Numbered from the stretch's first letter, positions 6,128-13,283 are shown. The stretch is DNA of 13,419 bases from Methylacidiphilum caldifontis (GCA_945860255.1 CAMAQI010000049.1:1-13419), one strand, 5' to 3'. The notes: a model not told the origin generated them from the sequence alone. A program made the numbers and translations.

Positions 6128-7432
6128 ATGTTTGCCGAATATAACGACTACGTTTTAAACTCAAGTCGTCAATTAGGCTGGATTACAGAAGATCAAGAGA
6201 AGTCGACTCGCTACGCCCTCGACTCCCTTCCTGGAGCTTCGGCAATTAGCTACCTTGAAGAACAGCAAATTTTGACTGCGGTTCAATGCGAACAATTTCG
6301 AAAAACGATTCAAGACTCCATCGAGTCACAACGATCGAACGCTCCTGAGAAAGAGTCCTCTTCTCAATCCCACTCGCCAACGACTCTTCACGTGAATCAA
6401 TACCTTGATTATGGGATTCAAAAGGGAGCCTCTGACATCCATCTGAGCCCTTTCGCTAAACCAACGATGAGGCACTCAGGAGGACTTCAATTTATCGATG
6501 AATTTCCAACTCTCTCTCCCTCGGATACCGAGGCTCTTGCATACGGGTTTTTAGATCAAGAACAAATCAACTCAGTTCATGAAAATGGATCGGTCGAATT
6601 TTCTTACCATCTTCCCGGTAAGACTCGATTCCGAACAAGTGTCGTGCGACAAAGACGCGGCTGGGAGATCGTTTTTCGAATTATTAATCCGAAAATCAAA
6701 ACGATGGATGAACTTGGCCTTCCTGAGGAACTCAAAATCTTAACTCAATATCATAATGGGCTTGTTTTAGTCACCGGATCGGTGGGAAGTGGAAAGTCAA
6801 CAACCCTTGCAGCGATGGTCGAAGAGATAAATCGCGAACGTTCCGATCATATTATTACTTTAGAAGACCCGATCGAATACGTTTTTGAAGCAAAAAAATG
6901 TCAAATCTCTCAACGAGAAGTAGGAACTCACACCCACTCCTTCGCCTCCTCACTTCGTGCCGCACTTCGAGAAGATCCCGATGTCATCATGGTCGGCGAA
7001 ATGCGAGATCTCGAAACGATCTCACTCGCAATTACCGCCTCAGAAACCGGACACTTAGTCTTGGGCACTCTTCACACGAGTACCGCAGCACGGACCTTAG
7101 ATCGTCTGTTAGATGTTTTCCCTATCGAACAGCAGGCACAAATTCGAACGATGGTCAGCGAGTCGATTCGTGGAATCGTCTGCCAACAACTCGTCCCGCG
7201 CGCCGATGGCAACGGTCGTGAACTCGCCCTTGAGGTGATGTTTAATAATCCTGCCGTCGCCAATGTCATTCGTGACTCAAAAACTTTTATGCTTCCTGGA
7301 ATTATGCAAACCGGTCGTAAGCAGGGGATGAGACTCATGGATGACTCCTTAAAGCATCTTCTCGAGCAAGGGAAGATCACGATCAATGAGGCGATGATTC
7401 GATGTGAAAATCAAAAAACATTTATGATTTAA
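6128..7432 (+). CDS. PilT/PilU-family type IV pilus ATPase with N-terminal extension
   Basis: This is a hexameric secretion-superfamily ATPase, of the type that drives type IV pilus retraction at the cytoplasmic membrane. The PilT core begins near residue 88 (VNQYLDYGIQKGASDIHL). Walker A is GSVGSGKST (217-225), the Asp box is IITLEDPIEYVF (242-253), Walker B is DVIMVGE (285-291), and the His box is GHLVLGTLHT (308-317). The C-terminal IMQTGRKQGM segment matches PilT. Walker A has Ser-Val where PilT normally has Pro-Thr, but all residues needed for nucleotide binding remain. The first ~87 residues are extra: two or three predicted helices (about 1-66) and a Ser-rich linker (70-86). The length is 434 aa against about 345 for PilT. 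The extension could be a partner-binding module. No pilin or other pilus gene lies in the window. Confidence 0.92.
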   Translation: MFAEYNDYVLNSSRQLGWITEDQEKSTRYALDSLPGASAISYLEEQQILTAVQCEQFRKTIQDSIESQRSNAPEKESSSQSHSPTTLHVNQYLDYGIQKGASDIHLSPFAKPTMRHSGGLQFIDEFPTLSPSDTEALAYGFLDQEQINSVHENGSVEFSYHLPGKTRFRTSVVRQRRGWEIVFRIINPKIKTMDELGLPEELKILTQYHNGLVLVTGSVGSGKSTTLAAMVEEINRERSDHIITLEDPIEYVFEAKKCQISQREVGTHTHSFASSLRAALREDPDVIMVGEMRDLETISLAITASETGHLVLGTLHTSTAARTLDRLLDVFPIEQQAQIRTMVSESIRGIVCQQLVPRADGNGRELALEVMFNNPAVANVIRDSKTFMLPGIMQTGRKQGMRLMDDSLKHLLEQGKITINEAMIRCENQKTFMI

Positions 7433-7438
7433 TCCTCC

Positions 7439-8500
7439 ATGAATAAAATCAACAGACTTTTTGAACAACTGATTCAAGAGGGAGGATCTGATCTCCACTT
7501 AATGGAATCGCAACCGCCCAAAATTCGCAAGCATGGTGAAGTTCGTCCCCTCCGCTCAGAGCCGTTAACCAATCAAGAGATGATCGAGCTTCTCCAACCC
7601 CTTCCCCCATTAAAAAGTTGGAATCATTTTTTAGAAATCGGAGACCTTGATTTTGCCTATGAAATGAATGAGGAGTCGCGGTTTCGTTGTAATTTCTACA
7701 AGCAGATTCATGGCCTCGGAGCTGTATTTCGAATTATTCCCACAAAAATAAAGACCCTCACGGAATTGGGAGTTCCTCCTGTTATCCAAACCTTTGGTGA
7801 CATCAAATCCGGCCTTGTTTTAGTCACAGGCCCGACGGGTTCAGGAAAATCGACAACCCTTGCTGCGATCATCGATTATATTAACACGACTTATCAGAAG
7901 CATATCATCACCATTGAAGAGCCGATTGAATTTGTTCATCAAAATAAAAAAAGTATCATCACTCAGAGGGAAGTCCCCCATGAGGCCCCCACCTTTTCGC
8001 ACGGACTCAAAGCGGCGCTTCGAGAAGATGCCGATGTCGTCCTCGTTGGGGAAATGCGTGACTTAGAGACCATCTCCCTTGCGTTGACGGCTGCCGAAAC
8101 AGGACTTCTCGTTTTTGGGACTCTTCATACCAACAATGCACGAAAAACAGTGGATCGGATCATTGATGCCTTTCCGAGTGATCAACAATCTCAGATTCGG
8201 ACAATGCTCGCCAACTCACTCCGTGGGGTGGTCGCTCAACTTCTCCTTAAACGCTCCGATCAACCCGGTCGTTTGGCGGTCAATGAGATTTTGATTTCGA
8301 ATCCTGCAGTCGCCTCGATTATTCGCGAAGGGGGGACAACAAAACTTCAAGACGTTCTTAAAACAGGAAAAGCCGAAGGGATGCAATTGATGGATGATGC
8401 GATTCAAGAATTTTTGGATAAGAAGATGATTAGCGGCCATGAAGCTTACATGAAATCGATCGAAAAAAACCGATTTGCTGAATACGAAAAGCCAGACTAG
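7439..8500 (+). CDS. pilT: Twitching motility/pilus retraction ATPase, PilT family
   Basis: This second PilT-type ATPase of 353 aa has the family's usual length and no extra domain. The N-terminal SDLHL motif is at 17-21, canonical Walker A GPTGSGKST at 131-139, the Asp box IITIEEPIEFVH at 156-167, Walker B DVVLVGE at 199-205, and the His-box region GLLVFGTLHTNNA at 222-234. In GLLVF the usual His is replaced by Leu223, while His230 is kept. IIREGGTTKLQDVLKTG (294-310) matches the PilT C-terminal domain. It begins 6 nt after the first pilT-like gene, so the two are probably co-translated and may form a PilT/PilU-like pair. This one is the better candidate for the main retraction motor. The start codon has no Shine-Dalgarno sequence. 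Confidence 0.94.
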   Translation: MNKINRLFEQLIQEGGSDLHLMESQPPKIRKHGEVRPLRSEPLTNQEMIELLQPLPPLKSWNHFLEIGDLDFAYEMNEESRFRCNFYKQIHGLGAVFRIIPTKIKTLTELGVPPVIQTFGDIKSGLVLVTGPTGSGKSTTLAAIIDYINTTYQKHIITIEEPIEFVHQNKKSIITQREVPHEAPTFSHGLKAALREDADVVLVGEMRDLETISLALTAAETGLLVFGTLHTNNARKTVDRIIDAFPSDQQSQIRTMLANSLRGVVAQLLLKRSDQPGRLAVNEILISNPAVASIIREGGTTKLQDVLKTGKAEGMQLMDDAIQEFLDKKMISGHEAYMKSIEKNRFAEYEKPD

Positions 8501-8509
8501 TCTCTCGTT

Positions 8510-9562
8510 ATGCAATCCCCATTGAGAGATGGTGCTGATCTTTGCCAAAATCAGCACTCTTTACCAGACTCCCTCATTCCATCGATTGTCCATGCTCTTT
8601 TTGATCCCTCACTTCCCTATTTAGATAAAAAACAGTTCTTAGAGTCCTTTTCTCAAAAAGGGGAAACCGCTCGAGAAATCGAACTCTTTGCTGAGATCCT
8701 CCTTCAAAAAGCCGCTCCTTTTCCGATTCACTCCTACGATCAAGGGCGCCCGCTCTTTGACTGTTGTGGAACCGGGGGAGGAAACCTCAATCTCTTCAAT
8801 GTTTCGACGGCTCTCATTCCGATTCTTGCCTCCCTTGGCATTCCGGTGGTCAAACATGGCAATCGGGGAGTGACTAAAAAATCGGGAAGCGCCGATGTGA
8901 TTGAAGCTTTAGGAATTCCTCTTCAGCTGACCCCTTCACAGGCTTACGCCTCATTGCAATCAAACGGTTGTGTCTTTCTTTTAGCCCCTGCCTTCCATCC
9001 TCACTTTAAAACAATTGCTCCGGTTCGAAAACAACTCGGGGAAGAGGGGAAAAAAACAATTTTCAATCTCTTGGGACCGCTTCTAAATCCTGCCCGCCCC
9101 AAAGCACAACTCTTGGGACTCTTCCAAGAAAGTCATCTTCCGCTTTTTCAATCGATCTTAACCTCGCGAAATACCGATTTTACGATTGTTTTAGGACGTG
9201 ATCCGAAACAACGACAAATTGGCGAAGTCAGTCCTTGGGGAATCCAACAATTCTCAGCCTCTCCACTTGAATTAATAGAGAGCCTCACAACACTCCATCA
9301 TTCTTCGACCACCTCCCCAGAACCGCTTGAAACACTGCTCGTCGCCACAGCCGCAGAAAGTGCCTCGATGATCCATGCGGTCCTCAGCGGAAAAGAACGG
9401 GGACTCGCAAGAGATATCATTGTTATAAATGCGACAGTCGCTCTTTTAACTGCAAAAGGGGCGGCACTTTTTACTGAGGCGAAAGCGCTTGTTGAAGCGT
9501 CGATCGATTCTGGGAAAGCACTCCTGAAACTCAAGCAATGGCAAGAATGGAGACCGCAATGA
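8510..9562 (+). CDS. trpD: Anthranilate phosphoribosyltransferase-type enzyme, variant active site
   Basis: TrpD transfers phosphoribose from PRPP to anthranilate in tryptophan synthesis. The fold is recognisable from DCCGTGGG (84-91), FNVSTA (96-101), the anthranilate-binding KHGNRGVTKKSGSADV (115-130), FHPHFKTIAPVRKQLG (162-177) and FNLLGPLLNPARP (185-197). Length is normal at 350 aa. Two key places differ from the textbook enzyme. The PRPP loop reads GTGGGN where GTGGDG is usual, and the Asp-Glu metal-binding pair is Gly238-Glu239 in the segment IGEVSPWG. The glycosyltransferase family 3 assignment is firm, but the exact substrate is less certain. It lies 9 nt after pilT and overlaps the next gene by 4 nt, and no other trp gene is nearby. 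Alternatives are a lineage-specific TrpD or a TrpD2-like paralogue with another role. Confidence 0.86.
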   Translation: MQSPLRDGADLCQNQHSLPDSLIPSIVHALFDPSLPYLDKKQFLESFSQKGETAREIELFAEILLQKAAPFPIHSYDQGRPLFDCCGTGGGNLNLFNVSTALIPILASLGIPVVKHGNRGVTKKSGSADVIEALGIPLQLTPSQAYASLQSNGCVFLLAPAFHPHFKTIAPVRKQLGEEGKKTIFNLLGPLLNPARPKAQLLGLFQESHLPLFQSILTSRNTDFTIVLGRDPKQRQIGEVSPWGIQQFSASPLELIESLTTLHHSSTTSPEPLETLLVATAAESASMIHAVLSGKERGLARDIIVINATVALLTAKGAALFTEAKALVEASIDSGKALLKLKQWQEWRPQ

Positions 9563-10584
9563 ATTCTCAAGCTCAGTGGAATCCGACTCATCGCCAGATG
9601 CTTTGGATTCTGTTCGCCTTTATCCTCTCCTTCTTTTTTCACCTCTTTCTTGCATTTTGGTTTTGGAAAACCTCTTTCCAACAAATGGCGATTCCGAGTA
9701 AAAAAATTCCGATCGAACTTAAACGGATTGAACTTCCGAACAAAGCGGTTCAACAACTCGCCTCTGCCCCTGCCCTCACAGTCAAGGCTCCTCAAACCTT
9801 AGAGCCTCCTCCTCAATTACCGATGTTTAAGGAGACCTTAGAAAGAACCATCGATAAAGTGGCCCCTCCGCTCTCCCTCTCCTCGGCTCCTCAAGTGGAG
9901 ATCGCCCAAAGCGTTCAATTTTCTCCGAGTGCTGCCGCACTGAGCACTCCCTTTAAACCAGCCAATCAAGCTGAGATCAAAGTCGAAATCGAAAAGTTTC
10001 AAATCGGACCGCCGAGCATCGGCGCTCCCGTCCTCTCCTCACAAAATCTCAGCAGTGAGGCTCAAGGAGTCGGAAATTCCCCTGCGATCGGCGGAACGAC
10101 AGGGATTGCATCTGGAGCGAATCCTCCACTTCCGATCGAGCTTCCGCCCACCCAACTCCCCAGCTTTGAATCATTGAGCTCGAAATTTCAAAATCTTGAT
10201 CCCTCCGCCCGATTAAAACTTCCCCAGCCGGTTCTTCTCCGATTTCAAAGTGAGATTCTCTTTGATTTTGATCTCTCGATCTTAAAACCGAATGCCTTTA
10301 AATTGCTCGAAAAAGCTCTCCCTCTGATTCGAAAATTTCCCGTGGCACTCGTCACGGTCGAGGGCCATACCGATACATTCGGAGCGACCGACTATAACCA
10401 AAAACTTTCTGAGGCTCGTGCGCTGAGTGTTGAAGAGTGGTTTCGTAAAAATCTCGAACCGCAATATCAAGTTCAGTCTAAAGGCTATGGAAAAAATAGA
10501 CCGATCGTAAATCCTCAAGGATCGATTGCGGAGCAAGCGAAAAATCGCCGTGTCGAAATTCTGATTCAGGGATTAAATCCTTGA
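9559..10584 (+). CDS. Inner-membrane-anchored OmpA-family peptidoglycan-binding protein with TonB-like N-terminus
   Basis: The 341-aa protein has one N-terminal transmembrane helix (about 14-36) followed by IPIELKRIELP, as in TonB-like proteins. A long Pro/Ala/Ser-rich periplasmic region (about 60-225) and a C-terminal OmpA domain (about 228-338) follow. In that domain VEGHTDTFG (267-275) supplies Asp272 and QKLSEARA (281-288) supplies Arg287, the residues that contact meso-diaminopimelate in OmpA relatives; NRRVEILI (329-336) closes the domain. It may bridge the inner membrane and the cell wall. I chose the ATG at 9559, which overlaps the trpD stop as ATGA and has GGAG 6 nt upstream; two in-frame ATGs at 9538 and 9547 are possible. 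Coupling to trpD is likely. A role with the pilus ATPases is inferred from position only. Confidence 0.87.
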   Translation: MNSQAQWNPTHRQMLWILFAFILSFFFHLFLAFWFWKTSFQQMAIPSKKIPIELKRIELPNKAVQQLASAPALTVKAPQTLEPPPQLPMFKETLERTIDKVAPPLSLSSAPQVEIAQSVQFSPSAAALSTPFKPANQAEIKVEIEKFQIGPPSIGAPVLSSQNLSSEAQGVGNSPAIGGTTGIASGANPPLPIELPPTQLPSFESLSSKFQNLDPSARLKLPQPVLLRFQSEILFDFDLSILKPNAFKLLEKALPLIRKFPVALVTVEGHTDTFGATDYNQKLSEARALSVEEWFRKNLEPQYQVQSKGYGKNRPIVNPQGSIAEQAKNRRVEILIQGLNP

Positions 10585-10661
10585 TGGAAGAAATAGGCTT
10601 TCTCACACAAAGCAACTGTCCCCATGGAACGGGGAACGACACATTTGTGAAGCGGATTTAA
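10584..10661 (+). CDS. Possible 25-codon peptide overlapping the end of the OmpA-family gene
   Basis: A short frame starts with an ATG that overlaps the preceding TGA stop as TGATG, the arrangement used for translational coupling. The peptide begins MEEIGFLTQSNCPHG and ends FVKRI; I recognise no family. It has no Shine-Dalgarno sequence of its own and no terminator follows. It could equally be chance readthrough into intergenic DNA. Confidence 0.2.
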   Translation: MEEIGFLTQSNCPHGTGNDTFVKRI

Positions 10662-10702
10662 ATCAAATTCAACCAACCAAAATCAAAAGGCAATTTTGAA
10701 TA

Positions 10703-10887
10703 GGGAAAGCATGAAATCTGGAATTTAGAAACAAAAAATCAGCAGCATTTTTTCCTTTTTTCCTGCCTTCCTCATTAGAACTGCATTTTTTCATAATTTC
10801 CTTATTACAATTGATTTATATAAGTCTTACGAAGTTTACTTTATTAGGAGCCCGTTTCTAAATTCCTTGTCAATGGAGCGCTTTCCC
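10703..10887. repeat. Interrupted inverted repeat element upstream of tRNA-Val
   Basis: GGAATTTAGAAAC (10720-10732) and GTTTCTAAATTCC (10854-10866) are perfect 13-bp inverted repeats. Outside them GGGAAAGC (10703-10710) and GCTTTCCC (10880-10887) form a second perfect 8-bp pair, giving a two-part inverted repeat around about 120 bp. The interior is pyrimidine-rich and holds the direct repeat GCATTTTTTC (10745-10754 and 10783-10792). I see no open frame and no obvious flanking target-site duplication. It may be a small non-autonomous element or a structured leader or operator. It fills most of the 332-nt gene-free gap from 10585 to 10916. Confidence 0.5.
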
Positions 10888-10916
10888 GATTGACTGATCT
10901 TCCTGTTTTTCACCAT

Positions 10917-10988
10917 GCGCGGTTAGCTTAGTGGTAGAGCGCTCGCCTCACACGCGAGAGGTCACTGGTTCGAACCCAGTACCGCGCA
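10917..10988 (+). tRNA. tRNA-Val(CAC)
   Basis: A full cloverleaf of 72 nt is visible. The acceptor stem GCGCGGT pairs perfectly with ACCGCGC, and the discriminator base is A. The D arm is GCTT/GAGC with an AGTGGTA loop. The anticodon stem CTCGC/GCGAG holds the loop CTCACAC, so the anticodon is CAC (valine, codon GTG). The T arm is ACTGG/CCAGT around TTCGAAC. The CCA end is not encoded, so it must be added by nucleotidyltransferase. Confidence 0.98.
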
Positions 10989-11054
10989 CGCTCTCTGAGG
11001 ACTCATTAATCTCCTAGTAAAGTGTATTTTCATGGTGTTGGAACGAGTTGATAA

Positions 11055-11076
11055 GCAAGGTTTTTTGCATTTTTTT
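11055..11076 (+). terminator. Weak possible terminator after tRNA-Val
   Basis: GCAA (11055-11058) and TTGC (11065-11068) can pair over a six-base loop, and seven T follow (11070-11076). The stem is only four base pairs, so the call rests mainly on the T run and its position about 65 nt after the tRNA. Confidence 0.25.
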
Positions 11077-11148
11077 CGATAATTGATTTTTCAAAGGATT
11101 CCGGCTTGCGAGGGAGGTAAAAGTGATACTTTCTACGGATGCAAAAAA

Positions 11149-12243
11149 CTATGTGCTTATCCCTTGAATAAAATTCGGGGTGACGGCTTCATGAGTTTTC
11201 ACGTTCTTCTCAAATAACTTTGTCACAGCAAGGGAACCCATTTGAATATAATCATAATGGATGGAAGAGATTTGAAGTCCTAAAACGCCTGCCTCTCCCA
11301 TTCCTGAAAGAAGTCCCACCTTATCAGGACAGGAAACCCCTTGTTTTTGTATTTCTTGATAGAGTAGTGTCGAAACATTGTCTTCAGGACAAAAAATAGC
11401 CACTCGTTCCGATCCACTCTTCAAACAGGCAATTAATTTCGTTCTCTCCTCGGGAGTCGTTGCCATTTTGAAAGCTTCTTCTGAAATCGGTAGTCCTAAT
11501 TTTTGTGATGCCAGACGAAGTGCCTCCATCTGGCGATCCACCTCTTCATTGCCTTGAAAGGGAATCGCAAGCACAATTTTTTTGAACCCCCTCCCATGTA
11601 AGTGTGCAAGCGCCTGATACGCAGCAGAATCGCAATCCAAATAGATGCATTTAAGATTTTTTATTTTGGTTTGTCGTCCCACCACCACCGCCCGATGAAG
11701 TTGTGTTGAAAAATGCTCAAGGGCTTCATCGAGCCACAAATCTTCGAAAATAACTCCTGAACAGGTTGAAAAATGTTTATCAAAAAAAACTTGAAGTCCT
11801 TTTATTTGATCCGAAGCAGATCCAAAGAGAGGAGGGTATTCAACAGAAGGATGCTGAACTAAATTTCCGTGACGAAAAAGAACGACTCCTCGCCCCAAGC
11901 TTTCGCATACGCGAGAAATTCCTGTCAGCTGACCCTTTGCCACCATAAACCAGTTTTCTAGATTTCGAAACAGACAGGCCACGGGAAGATTTTTTGTTGC
12001 AAAAGCCTCACTCCCTTTAAGATAAAACCGTCCGTTCACCTCATGAGCAACTAATTTACCTTCTCCTACAAGATTTAAGAGAAATCGATAAACCTTGGTG
12101 TGTGATGTATGAAAAGATTCTGCCAAAAGTCGCGTCGGTGGAAGGGGATTCTTGGGATTCCAATTCGCAGAATCCAACCCAAGGATCGTCTGTTCAAGCT
12201 CTTCAAAGCCATTCCCTTTAAGTGTATATTTGGAATTCGCCAC
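11149..12243 (-). CDS. Transcriptional regulator: GntR-type winged helix fused to a LacI/GalR-type sugar-sensing domain
   Basis: This 364-aa one-component regulator has a winged-helix DNA-binding domain at about 12-76, where LPPTRLLAESFHTSHTKVYR resembles the GntR recognition region. A periplasmic-binding-protein-like effector domain of the LacI/GalR type follows from about 86 to the end. In it are LPVACLF, GVIFEDLWLDEAL, RGFKKIVLAIP and VAIFCPEDNVSTLLYQEIQKQG, the last matching the usual Asp-containing hinge region of such domains. The C-terminal IHYDYIQMGSLAV is also typical. The likely ligand is a sugar or sugar derivative, which cannot be read from the sequence. The start is a GTG at 12243 with a weak purine-rich site upstream. 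The usual adjacent sugar operon is missing; instead a divergent promoter leads into a GC-rich island. Confidence 0.88.
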   Translation of the reverse strand: MANSKYTLKGNGFEELEQTILGLDSANWNPKNPLPPTRLLAESFHTSHTKVYRFLLNLVGEGKLVAHEVNGRFYLKGSEAFATKNLPVACLFRNLENWFMVAKGQLTGISRVCESLGRGVVLFRHGNLVQHPSVEYPPLFGSASDQIKGLQVFFDKHFSTCSGVIFEDLWLDEALEHFSTQLHRAVVVGRQTKIKNLKCIYLDCDSAAYQALAHLHGRGFKKIVLAIPFQGNEEVDRQMEALRLASQKLGLPISEEAFKMATTPEERTKLIACLKSGSERVAIFCPEDNVSTLLYQEIQKQGVSCPDKVGLLSGMGEAGVLGLQISSIHYDYIQMGSLAVTKLFEKNVKTHEAVTPNFIQGIST

Positions 12244-12307
12244 GACCCACTATCTCTCGATCAAAAAAGAAAACAATAAAAAACAAATCTGCGTGATTTA
12301 AACATAA

Positions 12308-12336
12308 TTTATAAAAAATGTTTCACCTTGTTTCAA
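12308..12336 (-). promoter_or_regulatory. Promoter of the GntR/LacI-type regulator gene
   Basis: On the minus strand TTGAAA (12331-12336), a 17-nt spacer and TATAAA (12308-12313) make the best sigma-70-like promoter in the window, five of six matches at each element. It gives a leader of roughly 55-60 nt before the GTG at 12243. Confidence 0.7.
12319..12335. promoter_or_regulatory. Tandem heptamers, candidate operator for the adjacent regulator
   Basis: TGTTTCA occurs at 12319-12325 and again at 12329-12335, exactly 10 bp apart, so both lie on the same face of the helix. They cover the -35 and spacer of the regulator's own promoter. This placement fits autoregulation, but the assignment is inferred, and LacI-type proteins more often bind palindromes. 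Confidence 0.45.
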
Positions 12337-12355
12337 CCTAATACGGACATAAAAT
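12328..12355 (+). promoter_or_regulatory. Possible divergent promoter toward the GC-rich island
   Basis: On the plus strand TTGTTT (12328-12333), a 16-nt spacer and TAAAAT (12350-12355) resemble a sigma-70 promoter. Its -35 overlaps the -35 of the regulator promoter on the other strand, and the second heptamer overlaps it as well. It would produce RNA starting near 12362, running into the frame at 12421-12609. Confidence 0.35.
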
Positions 12356-12420
12356 TCATAACGGCCCATTCTTTTTTTAAAACATAAATATTGTGTTTAA
12401 TTCTGACATTGGATTCTTAG

Positions 12421-12609
12421 TTGATATGGACTGATGAAAAAGCTGCCCGTCTCATTGCTACCAACCCCGATAATCGGTGTCCCGTCGGCTCCGAGAAAAC
12501 ACGTCCTGGTGCCGGTGCTTTAGGTCAACGAGCATTTTTTGAAAATCCCCTTACCGTCGCGGATTTAATTTTCAACCCAGATCCGCAGGAGTATCGATCC
12601 CGCATGTGA
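12421..12609 (+). CDS. Hypothetical 62-codon frame in a GC-rich island; possible gene remnant
   Basis: I do not recognise this sequence. The frame opens with a TTG directly after an in-frame TAG, has no Shine-Dalgarno sequence, and contains NPDNRCPVGSEKTRPGAG and QRAFFENPLTVADLIF. About half of 12441-12600 is G or C, against about a quarter in the 120 bases before, so this is not ordinary spacer. Coding strand is unclear: the minus strand also has an open stretch with no ATG (12397-12519) containing GADGTPIIGVGSNETGSFFI, and a 29-codon plus-strand frame starts at 12434. It could be a small gene, a decayed piece of a gene once controlled by the adjacent regulator, or a structured RNA. GCGGAT (12559-12564) and ATCCGC (12581-12586) can pair within it. 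Confidence 0.3.
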   Translation: MIWTDEKAARLIATNPDNRCPVGSEKTRPGAGALGQRAFFENPLTVADLIFNPDPQEYRSRM

Positions 12610-12616
12610 GCATGCG
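12601..12616. repeat. Hairpin at the end of the GC-rich island
   Basis: CGCATG (12601-12606) and CATGCG (12611-12616) form a perfect stem around TGAG, and an overlapping alternative pairs TGAGC with GCTCA (12607-12620). The hairpin spans the stop codon of the 62-codon frame and lies between two converging genes. No T run follows on either strand, so termination is uncertain. The remainder up to 12669 shows nothing else. Confidence 0.35.
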
Positions 12617-12669
12617 CTCAACTGAAATAATTTTAAATAATGAAATGCCTGTCGTTTCTAAAGCAAAGG

Positions 12670-13215
12670 CTATTCTTCAATGATAATCCGAATATCTCTA
12701 TACCACCCCTTTGAAAGAGTCAGATAAAATGAAGTTAAGTAAACCTCGCATCTCACTGCTCCCTCCGGAACAGTCGCCTCGAGTACATAGTTCTTTTCGG
12801 AGAAATCATTGATCTGGATCGAATTTTTTGACCTAATCCAGTTTTTTTCATCATGGCCATTTAAAACACGCTTTTTCGAATCATAAAAAACAATTAATGC
12901 GGCCTGTTCTTTACTATTATCCGAAACTTTAGCAATAAAATCGAGTCTAACTTTTTTAACATTAAGAATACTCACTGACTTACGAAATGAAGTATTTGCA
13001 TCGTCTTTAGTGTCGTTGATTTGAACCCATTTTATTCCTTTCGATTCAGGATCATCCACAATCTCCATCGGCTCATATTCACCTCTTGGACGCCAATCTT
13101 CTAAAGCCGTTATTGGATCGGTTAAAAAATAAATTGTTTTTTCTTCCGATTGAAGAAATCCTTTTACAAAAAAAAATAAGAAAACGATCGATAAGATTTT
13201 GTATTTTGTTTGCAT
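12670..13215 (-). CDS. Secreted beta-rich protein of unknown function, carbohydrate-binding-module-like
   Basis: The 181-aa product begins MQTKYKILSIVFLFFFVKGF, a clear signal peptide with basic n-region and hydrophobic core; cleavage is probably near Gln22-Ser23. The mature part alternates polar and hydrophobic residues with few helices. It includes SKGIKWVQINDTKDDANTSF, VRLDFIAKVS, AALIVFYDSKKRVL, and an ending GWYRDIRIIIEE, the pattern of the jelly-roll domains in CBM4/9-like or galactose-binding-like families. That fold is inferred by pattern only, and no catalytic motif is visible. I chose the ATG at 13215 because it starts the signal peptide directly; ATGs at 13281 and 13266 would give a long charged leader. 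The gene follows, on the same strand, the end of an outer-membrane protein gene 125 nt upstream, so they may be linked. Confidence 0.75.
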   Translation of the reverse strand: MQTKYKILSIVFLFFFVKGFLQSEEKTIYFLTDPITALEDWRPRGEYEPMEIVDDPESKGIKWVQINDTKDDANTSFRKSVSILNVKKVRLDFIAKVSDNSKEQAALIVFYDSKKRVLNGHDEKNWIRSKNSIQINDFSEKNYVLEATVPEGAVRCEVYLTSFYLTLSKGWYRDIRIIIEE

Positions 13216-13283
13216 TTTTTTTTCTTTGAGAGGGACAAGCCCGATCCTTATGATTTTTTGTCTCATATAAAAAGAGTACATCG

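Noticed and set aside
9298..9795. 165-codon minus-strand frame over trpD and the OmpA-family gene
   Set aside because: It is antisense to two genes with clear domains, and its product is a low-complexity mirror of their codons.
10619..10635. TCCCC/GGGGA hairpin downstream of the OmpA-family gene as an intrinsic terminator
   Set aside because: The stem is only five base pairs with a seven-base loop and no T run follows on the plus strand.
10917..10988. tRNA-Val as an integration site of a genomic island
   Set aside because: No integrase gene and no second copy of the tRNA 3' end (attachment repeat) is present in the window.
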